Assembly (NCBI GenBank): GCA_964059195.1 | Contig: CAXKWD010000011.1 | Location: 15,350,978-15,414,977 of the forward strand | Length of the DNA stretch: 64,000 bases | Direction: 5' to 3' | From: Ectobius pallidus | Taxonomy: Eukaryota; Arthropoda; Insecta; Blattodea; Ectobiidae | Shown here: one piece after another, positions 22,001-34,565 of the stretch | Layout of the letters: the number at the start of each line of letters is the position of its first letter | Position numbering within the stretch: the stretch's first letter is position 1 | Translations under genes and position numbers: made by a program | Notes under the pieces: model-generated | Seen by the model: the letters and a program-made list of their open reading frames with translations, nothing else | Database searches by the model: none | Told to the model about the DNA's origin: nothing

Positions 22001-23427
22001 TTATGACAATAACAACAGCAACCACATTTAAGGAAAATATAGTGAATAAATTATCTGAATTTTAAGGATACATACTTGATTTATCTGCTCATATTCCTTT
22101 GCTTATGCATTCATCAGTTGAACGGCTTTTTAATTTAATTTTTTTAAAGTATTTTTGAAAATCCTACAGATATCATTTCTAACCGAAATCTTTATGTTAC
22201 CTGATATTGAAAACATCAGATTTGATAGTTTTGTAACATTAATGTTTTATTTTTCATGATCATACGGCACCTACATTCCAAAATATATGTTAAAATGTTT
22301 AAATTAATTAACCCTAACTTTGGTCATTATAAATTTTGTAGTCGAAAAGCATTAGGAAAAGAAGTGTGAGAAAAACCCTTCACATAAATTGGACTAATCC
22401 ATTTTTTAAACTAGGAACAAAAGCTGCTAATCTATCCGGAAGGAACTTATGTCTAATATTTAAAAAAATACTAAACAAAAATAGTACAAGAATTAAGCAA
22501 TTCAAACAAACACATACCTCTAGATTGTGCCAACATCTATGTATTCATCAGTTTATAAGCTATGAAACATATTCCTATTTTAACATAAGCAGGTATTTAA
22601 TTTTATAAATTTGTTATTTTGAAATTTTTCTACATAAAAATTGTATTTATTTCTTCAGTTTTAATGATTCCTATCTTAATTTCATCTTCAAACTCAAGTC
22701 GTTGGTCAAAATGTAAGGAACATATCCATGGTGGTAGAAGCAATGTTGATTCTTTATTGTTTTGCAAATAATAAACGAATCTTTCATCTGTGTGCTCATG
22801 TACCGGTACTATAAAATGTGAAGGTGTTATTAATATTATGATTTATGTTCTTAATTGAAAAATATCAAATAACAATATACTTCTAAAAAATGCAATTCAA
22901 TCATTTACCCAGAGTTGGATTGCAAGAAAGCTGTCAGTAAAAAATAAGTAAATAAGGTGCTCTCTGCAAACAGGCTTTGAAGGCCTTTAAGGGTTCCTGT
23001 AGATTTAGGCTCCCGATTGTTTAAACTATGGGCACATAAATAAGATAAGGTTTTCAGCCATAAGCAGCCGTCGCCTCACATTTCTGCCAAAAATGCACTT
23101 CATAATAATTTGTGTTAATAGACAGAGCAGACCCACAAGGCCATATTGTCAGCAGAAACATTAGGCAAACTTAAAAAAAATTACATAATTGTGTATTGGG
23201 GATCGAACCCACAGTTTGTGTATAGCCTTAATTGACTGTAATACAGCATACCCCAAAGTAAGTCACTTATAATAATATGGATATCCTACTAAAAAACATT
23301 GTTTCTAGTTTTGAAGCTACTTTTCTTTCTTCGAAAATATATGGCATTTTCAAAAACTAAAATCAAAAGTGTTTCTAAACAAAGAATAGAATAGATGTCG
23401 ACAAATGCACGTGATCATAATATCCTC
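22001..23427. other. No recognised gene; possible decayed SINE near 23195
   Basis: On the minus strand a perfect B-box-like GGGTTCGATCCCC is present at 23198-23210, but no A box is clear and the flanking sequence matches none of the SINE families here. The frame at 22366-22608 has no motif. Confidence 0.4.
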
Positions 23428-23431
23428 AATT

Positions 23432-24053
23432 GAGGGGGTCAGCGCAACAGTGGTCTATCCCACCTTTTTATAGTTTAGACTTTAGAGAAAAAAGCAAGTT
23501 CAAGTTCTACATTGCAGTTTTTCGTACAATTTGAAAAATGCAGTTTTATTGGTAGTGGAGTGTTCTATGATGCTTGGTCAACTTAACTGCAATGTTACAA
23601 AGTCTAATGTTCAGAGTGTTTAGAGATATTATCATTTTTATGAGACGCTGCAACACTGTTTTCTTGGTTAGACCACTGTTGCATTGACATTTATTTCAAC
23701 TTGACAGAGGAGAAAAAAATTATTTCAATAAATATTGGATTTTTATATGCATTAAAACATTATTTTAAGAGGAAAGAAATTGTATTAATTTTATTTATAA
23801 ATTCCAATGATTATTCAGTTCTACACACGATGAAATAAATGAAAAAGCTCACTACCATTCTCCCCAGTTTCTTCAACACTTACCTCATTTACAGAAATCA
23901 GGGAACAGATTATTGACTTCAAAACTACCTACAACAAACTTAATTTGTCCAAATTCTATATAAGAATAAAGTTTACCTCCAAGCCATGCAAATATAATCA
24001 CTAAATAATTTTCCATGTCGGAGGGGTTAGATCACTGTTTCGCTGACCCCCTC
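23432..24053. mobile_element. M2 inverted-repeat element
   Basis: The ends are inverted for about 30 bp: left GAGGGGGTCAGCGCAACAGT, right its complement with few changes, followed inward by TGGTCTA/TAGATCA. An extra inverted copy of the same core (accactgttgcattgaca) lies inside at about 23676-23693. The outer flanks are AATT on both sides, a possible short target duplication. No coding sequence, so the superfamily is unassigned. Confidence 0.75.
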
Positions 24054-24169
24054 AATTTATGCTTCGATTTTCAGTAACACAGGACTAAACTCTTTACTGC
24101 AAAATAACAGTCACACCAAAATAAGACTGATGCTATAGTCTATGGTAGAATCCAGGTATGTAATATAAA

Positions 24170-24212
24170 TGTCACAGCGGTCAAATGGTAGGCCATGTAC
24201 CTCCTTGAAATT
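24170..24212 (+). mobile_element. SINE-B short fragment
   Basis: 'cagcggtcaaatggtaggccatgtacctcc' aligns with 2058-2087 of the complete SINE-B (cagcggtcgggtggtaggccaagtccctcc). It abuts the LINE-A copy that starts at 24218. Confidence 0.5.
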
Positions 24213-24217
24213 TGCAA

Positions 24218-24715
24218 CACTTACTTAATCAATAGCAATGGACAATTCCTAAGCAAGCTAATGGAATACTGTCTATTTTATGGAACCCGGAGGTTCATTG
24301 CCACTCTTACATGAGTCAATCATTCAACCCTATTCTGTGCTAAATCCATCCAACCATCCCTCGCAAATCCTATTTCCCTTAAATATATTCTAATATTATC
24401 CTCCCACCTCGTCTGGGTCTTCCCTTCGGGTCTGCCACTCAATACTTTTAATTTTCTTCCCCCTTGCGCGCAATATTCCCACCCCGTGATTTAATTACCC
24501 TTATTATATTCGGTGAAGAGTACAGGCTATGAAGCTCTTCTTTATGCTGCATTCTCCAGTCCCCGTTTTCATTTCTCTTAGGTCCGAATATTTTCCTGTT
24601 TTCGAACACACTCAGGTTATGTTTTCCCAAAGAGTACGGGACCATTCCTCACATCCATGTAATACAACCGGCAGGATAATTGTCTTATGAATGTTTATTT
24701 TAGATTTGTGGATAG
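24218..24715 (-). mobile_element. LINE-A 3' end, longest copy
   Basis: Minus strand, read from 24715 down. The ORF2 tail covers KTIILPVVL.GCEEWS, then FENRKIFGPKRNENGDWRMQH and ELHSLYSSPNIIRVIKSR, and after a frame change the W..E.G domain and LRVP end. These are the thumb and tail segments following the LINE reverse-transcriptase core. The core itself is lost to 5' truncation. It ends in a CTTA-type tandem tail at 24219-24230. Frameshifts and stops show it is dead. Confidence 0.8.
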
Positions 24716-25103
24716 AAGATGAGAAGATTAAAGTTACTGAATTACATAAAAACAAGCATTTCCTTATTTCAGTCGACATGTAACTGCTTCCTGAATATTA
24801 TTTGTATATGTAATTATTACTCCCATACATTTTCTCCATTTGTTCGAATCCTTTATCTGCTATTCTAATATTTTGGAGCACGTTATTTTGACGTTTCATG
24901 GCCATATTCTTTGTCTTCTCTGTTGCAACACGGATAATTTAAATGGCGATATGATGTTTTTGAATAATATATTGTAATACAGCGGATCAACCATCTTTTA
25001 AACTGTTAGGGTAAATAACATATATAAGTTGAGTGGGAATTAGGTGAAATTATACCAAGAATAACATTCTATTTGTTCGTCGCGTCATGGACACATCTCC
25101 TGG

Positions 25104-25456
25104 TAGAGTCGGATTACTTCCACAAAGTCTCTGGCCTTGAAGACTAACCCAGCCAGCGAGCTTCTCGTTAAGTCTCGTTACCAAGATGCGCGGATTCGCT
25201 GCGCGTAAGATCAGTGAGCTACTGTTGAGCACAGAGTAAAGATCATGCTGCACGTTGCCAGTGGTAGAAAATACTGTAATAATTGAGTGGAGGGATAATG
25301 CCGCAGAGACAGAGACAGAGACAGACAACACGTGGGGTGGGATAGCCAATCAGGGTGCAGCTACCTCCCCTGGGCAGGAACTCTACGAAAGGTGAGACTC
25401 GCTCCTAAGGTATATACGTAAAAACCCAGAGACTTTGTGGAAGTAATCCTACTCTA
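25104..25456. mobile_element. M3 inverted-repeat element
   Basis: About 353 bp bounded by ~30-bp inverted ends: left TAGAGTCGGATTACTTCCAC, right its complement with two changes, then AAAGTCTCTGG on both sides. The interior includes a short GACA/GAGACA repeat (25306-25325). No target duplication is evident. The 99-residue frame crossing it has no recognised motif. Confidence 0.75.
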
Positions 25457-28302
25457 GCAACGATTACACACCCCAACAAAAAATAACTTTTTGTTTGGTG
25501 TCTCAAATGTTTTAGCGGATTTTGGCTCTACTTGGTGTGCTTATTCCAAATATGTAAACAGTTTTTCTCTACCAGCTCTACTTTTGTCGAAGGGGGGGAT
25601 TTTATTCGTGAACTCTTAGTCTATTGAAACTATATATTGCTTGATAATATAGCTAGTGAAGGTTCTTGACCATACTTTGGACCCGTAGGACGAAAACTGT
25701 ACGAAGTACTGAAAAAACTAAAAGCTGGATTATTTTTTGGCCTTCAAATTGACAGCTCATAAGTCATAAACGACCGTACAGTGTGTGGTAATATCAATTT
25801 TTTTTAAAGACCCCATGTTAGATTGGTATTGTAATGTTAATGTAATGTTAGTGTGTTGCTTTTTTCTTCACATGATTTAGAAGCTACAAATAGGCACTGT
25901 TTTTTTTATTCATATCAAATGTAAAATGGGATAATATACATAATGGTAAAACCATATCTCAAAAACTAAAGCTGATAGGGCAAAACTAATGGCACATTTG
26001 GCATCAGCGACCTAAATATACCCAAGAATAGGTATAAATTCTAAGGCACCAAAATGGCTGTTGGTCTGTGTTATTTATCATGAAATCTTAGCGGGATATT
26101 ACATCATTGTGATTTGTTTTTCATGCTTGACCTTCTCATACACCTGTTATAGTTCATTAAAGCGCTATTCCAGTTATAAGGACACTCGAGATATCAACAA
26201 AGTGAAGACGTCTAGAACAAGTCCTGATTAAAATTATTATATCAGTTCTAATCGGTTAACTAAGATCGATTAATTAAAATGATATTTTAGGAGTGTATGA
26301 CATAATACAGAGTTATTCGAAAAGAATACACCAATTTAAAATATGATAACCAGCCGAAGTGTCCATTTTCTGCACGAATTAGAAGTTACAATAGATTAAT
26401 AAATTATCAAAAACTAACGAAGGTCGTGAAAATTTAAGACAAAGATAATGTTAAAAATCATTCGTCGAAATGTGAAAATATGACAATTTTCCTGAAGGTA
26501 ATCGATGTCCTTCGAACACCATATAGGCTATGTGCAAGAACACACATTCTCTCGTCGAAGTTATGTTACCTCTCGTAAAATATAATTCCGTTAATACGAA
26601 AGCAAAATTCTAAATTTGTTGTTATGTGAGGAACAAATCCATTCTCATCTAATAAACGTATGCTTATATACCATTACATCAGTATAGCCTACAAATTCGC
26701 AAAGATAAATTCACTAGTAATATAGTTCGTCATATGTGCGTACTATCAAAATATTGCCTAAATTATCGGGCATTATGGCAAACAAAGTTGTTATACATAG
26801 ACCTAAAAAAGTAATGTGCTCAAACTGTGAATAGTTAGTTAGATCTATATTATTGTGTTCTTTCGTAACCCAGTTAAATTGAAGCATGTAGCATTTCCCT
26901 GCTTTTACTGATTTGTTTTAAAAAACCGAAATAGTTAATTTTCGTCTATCGAATTATAATTAACATAATGTTACTATGCTTACATTTATTCCGCATATTA
27001 TAAGGAGCATAGTATAACTATGATTCAATCAACGGCAGAAGTGTAATTTCTACCAGTATATTTCGTGCTTTATCTTAAGAAATGGACACTCCATATTATT
27101 AAACTTCCCAAAAGAAGTGAGTAAATGGCATAAGAGTGATTTAATTCCTGGTTTTCTAAAGGATAAATAAATTGTTCCTCTGTTCATAATTATAATACCA
27201 GGTCCAGATCTAATATATATATATATGGATAAATGCAATTTTTTTACACAAAAAATTTTGATTATATTTCTAAGAAATATTTTAATATTATTCCCTGCAC
27301 CTTAGGAACTTGCCTATCAGACAGTTTAAGAAGGCAATTCGCACTACATTATTGGCTAAACCTCTTTATAGTGTACGAGAGTTTTATAATGTAAATTGTT
27401 TTTGAGTTGTATTATTACCTGTCTATTATTGTAATTGATTTTCATTTGAACATTTGGTCTTTTGGAATAAAATATATATCTATCTACCTACTATAAAATA
27501 AATAGTAATCCATCAGGTTAGTCGCGACAGGCGATTAAATTGTCTGGGATTTCTCCTGAACTGTTTTGAGGGGTATATAGACTAGTAAAGTTCTGGAGAT
27601 AATAATACTAAAATCAAATTTATTAAATTTTTATTAATAGAACCCTAATGTTCATATTATTCATTATCTGCATAAATGTAAAACGTTTTACTTATTATTA
27701 CGTTAAGTCGCGTCATTTACACATTCTTATCTCGGTACGGCTGACATATCCAAGTAATTTTTCTGCAGCTAAATCTGTCATGTTTTTTCTTTACTAAAAT
27801 GCCAGTAAGGAGTTGTTTGTGATACACATTCTCTAGTTGGTAGTGAAGAGTTTCCTCATCATAGAATTTCTCTGTACGCGATCCTTTCAATTAAAAAATG
27901 TGTTAGTTGTAAAACTTATATTCTTTTTATTCTTGATTAAAACCGAGAAGTAGAATCGATTCTACGTTGTACAAATTAATTTAAATACGACTAAGTAAAC
28001 CGATTATATGATATTTGGAGTATGATTTTGAAAATAAAGGGCTCCTCTTTATAATTCAAAGTTAAAAAAATTATTGCTAATATTAAACATTACAGAATAA
28101 GTGCATACGATATGAAAAATATGGTTACAAAAATCAAGCAACATGTCAATCTTAAAAATCGTGGCGAATATATCTCTCAGTATACGGCAACTTAAACATA
28201 AGACCATCCTAAAAAAATATTTGCCTCCAACCTGGAATCCCACCATGAGCCTTGCAGCGTAAAACATCAATATATTGTGCTTCCTATGTGGACACAGCTA
28301 TA
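25457..28302. other. Longest stretch without recognised features
   Basis: About 2.8 kb. It contains a solitary transposon-end-like motif at 26309-26336 (AGTTATTCGAAAAGAATAC), reminiscent of mariner-type ends, but no inverted partner was found. Otherwise it is AT-rich with no open frame above ~75 residues and no motif. Confidence 0.5.
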
Positions 28303-29247
28303 CAGTCAAAACCTTCGTATAACGATCTTTGTGGGCCATAGTAGATTGTATTGTTGTATGAGGGTTATTGTTATATTGAGGGGTTGTAATTTACTACACA
28401 TTAGAAAGACTGCATGCAGAAAACTGTGTAACCTACAGGATAATTCATGGAACGGACTTGCGAAGAAGTAGAACGCTAATTTTGTTACTTAATTTACTGA
28501 CTTCCGTTGAATTGTAACCATAGCTACTTTACACCTGCACACTATTTAAAAAAAAAAAAAAAAAACTCTTCAGCCTGGCTTAATATCACGGATCATGGCA
28601 CATTTTGAAACTAGCCATGTGTCAGAAATTTCAAAATCGTAGATAGTGGCAAGAGAGAAGAGAAAGACAAGCCAATTCAACACATAGCTAAGGCAAAACT
28701 AAAACAGTTGCTCCTTATGGTGATTTCATTGCACATTATATACATTTTGAAGTAACATCCTAACCTACTGTAAGTTTTTGCACACATAAGGGATGATTTT
28801 AGCGTCCGTGATCTATTTTCCACCCCTCATGAACCTTTCCTTTCTGGAATTCCTAAGAAAAATGTAACAGATATCAGATACCCAGAAAACAATATTGGTG
28901 GCCGGGAAGGATACTGATCTGATACCAGCTACCATCCATAGGGCCAAGCTACTGGTTTGCAGTAACAATTGAACCTCCAAATATCCTTACAAAAGGGTGT
29001 TTATAAAACAGCTTCATCGTTATAGTGAGCTACATTTAATATTATTACGATAGGAAGTTCGCTAAGCTACTGGTTTGCAGTAACAATTGAAACTCCCCTT
29101 ATAAAGGGGTGTTTATAAAACAATTTCATCGTTATAGTGAGTTACATTTAATATTATTACGATAGAAAATTCACCGGGACCAAACAATAATATTGTTATA
29201 TCCGGGTTTATCGTTATATCGATCTTCGTTATACAGAGGTTTTGCTG
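28303..29247. mobile_element. Tigger/pogo-like non-autonomous element
   Basis: The left end is CAGTCAAAACCTTCGTATAA and the right end, inverted, is CAGCAAAACCTCTGTATAAC. Each is bounded by TA (28301-28302 and 29248-29249), as expected for Tc1/mariner/pogo insertion. Further 'TCGTTATA' and 'GTTATA' motifs recur inside. The interior has no transposase but holds a tandem duplication at 28946-29180 and a poly-A run at 28548-28565. Confidence 0.72.
28946..29180. repeat. Tandem duplication, 118-bp unit x2
   Basis: AAGCTACTGGTTTGCAGTAA begins at 28946 and again at 29064, with the intervening sequence ('tttataaaacagcttcatcgttatagtgag...') repeated with few changes. It lies wholly inside the Tigger-like element next to its right end. 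Confidence 0.9.
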
Positions 29248-29249
29248 TA

Positions 29250-29890
29250 GTACATTTCGCTGAAAATATGTAAATCCACCACTGGGAAGAGACAGGCTGA
29301 ATTGGATACGGTAGGGCGAGTAGAGCCAGTCGTGGGATGAAAGCAAGAGAGTGTAATAGTAACATTACACAATTGAGGACGAAGAAAGCAGCAAAGCCGA
29401 TGAAACGTAACATTGAGGCCAGCCCACGGCACGAAGAGAAACTACCAAATGTCAAGTACAACTTAATGATGTCACAATTCCTCATAAAGTCAAGGCTACT
29501 ATACAATTCTTTGTGTCTTGACACTCATATGCACCAGCCGTCAACACAAGGTAAAAAAGATATCATTTTTGAGATATCATCCTTCTTGTGGTAGTGACGA
29601 AATTCTCTTGCGGATATCCGATACTTAGTAACTTGTTTAAAAACACAAGATCCACATGCCAGATATTAATTAATAATGAGGTAATGGAAACCTTAACTCA
29701 CATATTCGTTCAGCACAATAGACTTATCTTTCGTATAGTTTTTATCTGCATCACCGGGATGTTAATTTCATGACTAAGTTATGTGATTTTTAAAAAGAGG
29801 AGGTTGACACAGATAAAGGTTTTAATTTTCCATTGTAGTTTTAAACGAAGTTTCGTATATCTTCTAAATAATAACGTATAATTACCTGTG
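29250..29890. other. No recognised gene
   Basis: Overlapping small frames on both strands (29113-29594) have no recognisable motif and conflict with each other. Confidence 0.5.
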
Positions 29891-30138
29891 TATTTTTTCT
29901 ATCTTCCTATGTTTCTCCAAAGTGTCGGGGCATTAGGCCCTATTTTTTCTATCTTCCTATATTTCTCCAAAGTGTCGGAGTATTAGGGACTATTTTTTCT
30001 ATCTTCCTATATTTCTCCAAAGTGTCGGGGAATTAGGGACTATTTTTCTATCTTCCTATATTTCTCCAAAGTGTCGGGGCATTAGGGACTATTTTTCTAT
30101 CTTCCTATATTTCTCCAAAGTGTCGGGTCATTAGGGCC
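29891..30138. repeat. Minisatellite, ~50-bp unit x5
   Basis: Five consecutive units of TATTTTTTCTATCTTCCTAT... ending ...AGTGTCGGGG(C/A)ATTAGGG(A/C)C, with lengths 50, 50, 50, 49 and 49. The units differ by only a few substitutions, so the array is young or homogenised. Confidence 0.95.
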
Positions 30139-31925
30139 TCCAAGTAGAAGTTACTGTCACCGGTGTGAATTTTGTTACGCTTGTTTTCCGCGAGAGGACA
30201 GAGGGACAGGTGGTAAGCCCATTTCTTCCCAATAATTACCTGTACTGGTATGTATTTGTTTAATTTCTATTTGTAAGCTAAAAAAAATACCATGTAAATT
30301 GACGTTGGGTGCATTGAAAAGCAACATATCTACAGAAATCAGTTTGAAATACAACTATAAAGAATAAACAATAAAGAAAATATTATTAAAAAAGTTTCAC
30401 AGTTAGGAGTAAATTAGGAGTACATTCTGGAACGCATAATGAACTATTTATTTCCAAACCTATGTGAGTCCCATATCGAAGAGCAATCGAACGTTGTTGA
30501 AATTTCCAAATTTTTAAAATTTAGAGATATAAGCTAAAGCACATACTTTCTTGCTGTCCTATGTTAAAGTACATTGAACAAAACACTACCCCCGAAACCC
30601 CTAAATATTTCACTGGTACAAGCATTATGTAAGCCTATGTACCTATAACGTTATACATGTACTAAAGAGAGGGTTCCACTAGCTGCCATTTGGAAATCAT
30701 TATAGGCCTATTACCTGCTTACATTGTCTATAAAATGAAACCTAGTATATTTTTAGGATCAGAGTAGGACATGTTAATGGAGAATGATAATGTGAAATTG
30801 CTTTACACCTTTGGCCTTCTTTATAAAATGATAGGTAGGCCTACTTGAGAAAGTTGGTAACAGAAGAACTGTGCAATAAAACATTAACAGCACATTAGAC
30901 CGCATAGAGTGCAACATCATCCTCACATATTTTCTAAACCTCACACAAAATAAAATTGTTTTGGAATCGTAAAAACAAATATCCCTCACGAAGCCGCATG
31001 TCTCGGCGTGAATATACCATGTTCGATCCTAGCCCAGGAGGAAATTTTCGTCTACATAATATAATATAAGTCTCTTGTGTTATGATAAGCCGTAATCACT
31101 CAGTGTAACTAAATTTCATTGGCTGAATAGGATCGACAAATGCTCAAATGACAAAGTAAATGGCTTCGACCGTAAAATACCATAGCTATAAAAACAAAGG
31201 AACTCAATAATTCGCGATAGTTGAAACTCTTATTGTCAGTGTATGAAGGACCACCAAGGTACAAGCAAGTGATATTCCAAGCAATAACAGTAGGACTAAG
31301 TTTTAATGAGGCAAATTCCAATATTACCATTGTTTGTCTTTATGCCTTATTTTATGAATGCATTACATTTATCTAGATACGGTGTTTTTTCCCCCTAAAC
31401 TTTCTTTGATGTCGCCCACAGCTTCCATGCCATTACAACTGTTCCAATAACAAACATCAAGCTATCTATAAAAATGTAACTGAGCATAGAACTTCCTGTT
31501 AGGAAAGATATCACTGTTCATTATTTTCGGAGCCTATTAACTACTTTAAATTCCTATTTATTAATGATTTGTAGGCCTACTAATAATTGAAAAACTCTAT
31601 AATAATACCCACATTAAAAAAAAAACAGTTTGGTAAGCAGACATTCGCTTTTATAAAAGGACTCCAATGCAACAACAGAAAAGTTGTAAATCCAGAGGTT
31701 TTCTCCTTAGATTTAGTATTTTTTGGAAACACATCTTGTTGCTATAAAGAATCTATCTCGCTTAGCGGATTTCCTTGGGACTTCGACATCACTGGAGACT
31801 GAAATTTACGGGTTTCTCAAAATCAGGAAGTAGAATTTTAATACCGGTAGATGTTATAATTTGCCCATCCCTGTTTCAATTGTAGATTTAGACGTGAAGT
31901 AAAGTAAGTTTGTGGGATTCTTTCC
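30139..31925. other. No recognised gene
   Basis: Contains TAGGCCTA near 30703, 30836 and 31572. A TGTTCGATCC motif near 31020-31029 is a weak B-box match without an A box. Frames at 30774-30989, 31109-31330 and 31587-31802 show nothing recognisable. Confidence 0.5.

Positions 31926-31926
<1 letters not shown>

Positions 31927-31974
<48 letters not shown>
31927..31974. repeat. (ATT)n microsatellite
   Basis: About 16 ATT triplets. Confidence 0.95.
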
Positions 31975-31976
<2 letters not shown>

Positions 31977-32819
31977 TAGCAGATATTAAAATCAGGAGAT
32001 TCTTCTATAGAAAATCTTGGAGTCTTTAACTTCATCTAGGCCATTCGTTGAACTTCCATAGGAAACCCTATACAATATATTTTTATATTTCATTTTATGC
32101 CCTGAAAACACACTCAGTTTTACCAAAATTAAATAAAAAATTCAAGTAACTCTGCATAAAATAATGTAATGTAACATAACGCAAGGTATGATACATGAAC
32201 AGAATGTACTCGTAGCAAGGGGAAGCACAGTACACCATCACCATTGTGAGATTAATTTACAAGCTGACATTTTTACATGATTTTCAACCTATTTTAGGGT
32301 ATAACAGCCCACTAAACTTCGACTAAAACGAAGTGTTATAAGCGTACAGGCTTATAAAGATTTCATGGGAGGTGGTGCAAGGTTTTGCCTTGAACGAACA
32401 AAAGTCTCATTTTGGGGATTTTATAGTATAACGTTGCTGCTATTTTCCTCTGCATGCCTGCAAAATGTTATGTTCCCGCGCAGTTTGAAAGTATAATGAA
32501 AACGAATAATTTTACTTTAATGCCTGCAATCTTTAAATCCAAGTAACATAGAATTTTGAACTCACTTTTCTGTAGTTCAGTAGGTCACAATAATTAATCT
32601 AATGCAACTAGCCAACACAATAATAATATAGGAGTAGGAAACTGAAATGTTTGACAAATTAATACTTTATGAAAAGTAGTGAGTGTATCCTCATCCCGTA
32701 TTTCTTCTCTCTGCAGTAATTTTAATATAAAAAACTAATAAATAGACATAGGCCTAAATGTATGTGTGTGGATTGTAGAAATTAGCATAATTTAATAATT
32801 ACTTTATAGCGAGGGAACC
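31975..32819. other. No recognised gene
   Basis: AT-rich DNA with no repeat family or coding motif that I can identify. Confidence 0.5.
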
Positions 32820-33031
32820 ATTAGCAAACCCGGCAATCTCCATTCTGAAAAATGATAGAGATGCTAACTTCTAATGAAAGTTTAATGCCTTTCCTGCAAA
32901 ATATTTAGTGTTTGAGTTACAAATCCGATTTGCAACAAATACACTAAATATGTAACAGGAAAGGCATTAAACCTTCATTAGAAGTTAGCATCTCTATCTT
33001 TTATCAAAATGGAGATTGCCGAGTTTGCTAA
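32820..33031. repeat. Near-perfect 212-bp palindrome (foldback element)
   Basis: Left arm TTAGCAAACCCGGCAATCTC..., right arm its reverse complement, meeting with almost no spacer at the centre (about 32926). Arms are ~105 bp and close to 90% identical by eye, including AGATGCTAACTTCTAATGAA and TTTAATGCCTTTCCTG. It may be a foldback MITE or a local inverted duplication. No target duplication is clear. Confidence 0.9.
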
Positions 33032-33850
33032 TATACCTCTTATTTAATTCCTAATGAGGGACTATTTTAAAAAATATGACAAAGATTCGACTCTATGCGA
33101 AAAAATTTAAACATGTATTTGAAATTTTATTAAAATACCTTTAGAGGACGATTAGGATTTTGAAACAGGGGAAAACCTGTACAAAAATTCAAGTCCCTAT
33201 CTTATTAACTTTACAAAATGTATCGTTCACACACACATATAAATTGTGTATGTGATTTACTTACTACCCAAGTGATTAATGACAGTAAGACTAAAATTCT
33301 GCATAAGAGAATTTATCAGATTTCTTAAAATCCATGCTTTAATGGAAGAATTAAAATTGCTAAACATTTTAATACCTTTCTACAAAGCAGGAAGAATGTA
33401 AAAAGAAAATTGCAAGGGACAGATCTTGTCTAGTGAACGCTATATACCTGATTAGCGTATTATTGGCACTTCTATCATTAATATTTTTTTGAAAAAGGAA
33501 GAGCCCAAATATATTGTGTTATATATATTATATAAACAGTGTACTAATTATATAATGAGATTCGTAAGAGAGAAAATACTGGCCCTGTGAAAGTGATGAG
33601 CTATGTGGCACACTAGGGAAAAGCTGTAGCTCAGCCGTGTCAGCGACCTCGAAACTGATAGTAGTTCCACTTCCATACCCCGCACTAACTCAACTTCGGA
33701 GATTTTACACTGTAAATCTATGGTCCGTTTGAAATTAACAAGCTTTCCGAGTATCCTGCAGAGGGCAGAATGACAAGTGGTAAGCCAATTGACTTGGCAG
33801 CATATTACTGTGATGTGAAATATTCGGGAAATATATTCGTACGTTTCCAG
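33032..33850. other. No recognised gene
   Basis: AT-rich. Small frames have no motif. Confidence 0.5.
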
Positions 33851-33863
33851 TATAATAATAGTA

Positions 33864-33913
<50 letters not shown>
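33851..33913. repeat. (AAT)n microsatellite
   Basis: About 20 mostly pure AAT triplets with two TAG variants at the start. Confidence 0.93.
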
Positions 33914-33914
<1 letters not shown>

Positions 33915-33984
33915 CGGCTTACACAAAACATCAATAATAAGAAGTGCATATCTAAATATACAAAATTGAGACACTATAACAATG

Positions 33985-34565
33985 TAATTAAACCCGAGTG
34001 CCTTTATGGAGCCAAAACTCTAATTTTGAACAGAAAAACAGATGTAGAAAATGTAATAAAAAAGAGTCCAAAATTATAAGAACAATTTTAGGTCCACGAA
34101 GCGTAGGTGAAGAATACAGACTTAGGAATAAAAAGGAAAGAAAAACATATACAGACATTAGTAGTGATATCAGAAAACGAAGTTTAAAATTTTATGCCAT
34201 ATTAAACGAATGAATTCAAATAGGCTAGACTCACAATGCAAATATTGGAATTCTATCAAAGTAGAAGTAAAGCAAAAGTAGATACTATGAAATGGATTGG
34301 TGAAGCAAAAAAGACTTAAAACTGGCAGAAATTACTCCAGAAGATATTTTGAAAAGAGATAGCTTTAGAATTAAGGTGCATAAGTGGGAAGTTGACCAAG
34401 AGGACAGACCGAAGAAAAAAACTGGAACAACATGGACAAACGAGTGGAAGGGAGCTCACAGCCAAAGGATGAAAGCAATATGGAGTCAAAGGAAAACATA
34501 GGAACGCCTCTAAGTACTTTGCGTAGTTCTACATGGGCTCATGCGTGAACAAAAATAAATAAATC
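33985..34565 (+). mobile_element. LINE-B 3' end, fragment 2 (longer, decayed)
   Basis: Plus strand, across several frames: ECLYGAKTLILNRKTD, then KESKIIRTILGPRSVGEEYR, RKRSLKFYAILNE and, after frame changes, ITPEDILKRDSFRIKVHKWE with the final KKTGTTWTNEWKGAHSQRMK. This is the thumb-to-C-terminus order of a LINE reverse transcriptase (ECLYxxExLxLNRK... KIxRxILGP... RRLKFYGHxxR... KWxEExKxxHxxRM). The catalytic core is absent. It ends in an AAATAAAT tail (34548-34563). Several stops and frameshifts show long decay. Confidence 0.72.

Noticed and set aside
23195..23215. B-box-like GGGTTCGATCCCC suggesting another SINE
   Set aside because: No A box at the right distance and no similarity of the flanks to the SINE families found here.
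26309..26336. Solitary mariner-end-like sequence; likewise at 35000-35019
   Set aside because: No inverted partner and no TA borders within a reasonable distance for either.
30968..31055. Weak tRNA-like segment, possibly a SINE head
   Set aside because: Only TGTTCGATCC resembles a B box; no A box and no second copy in the window.
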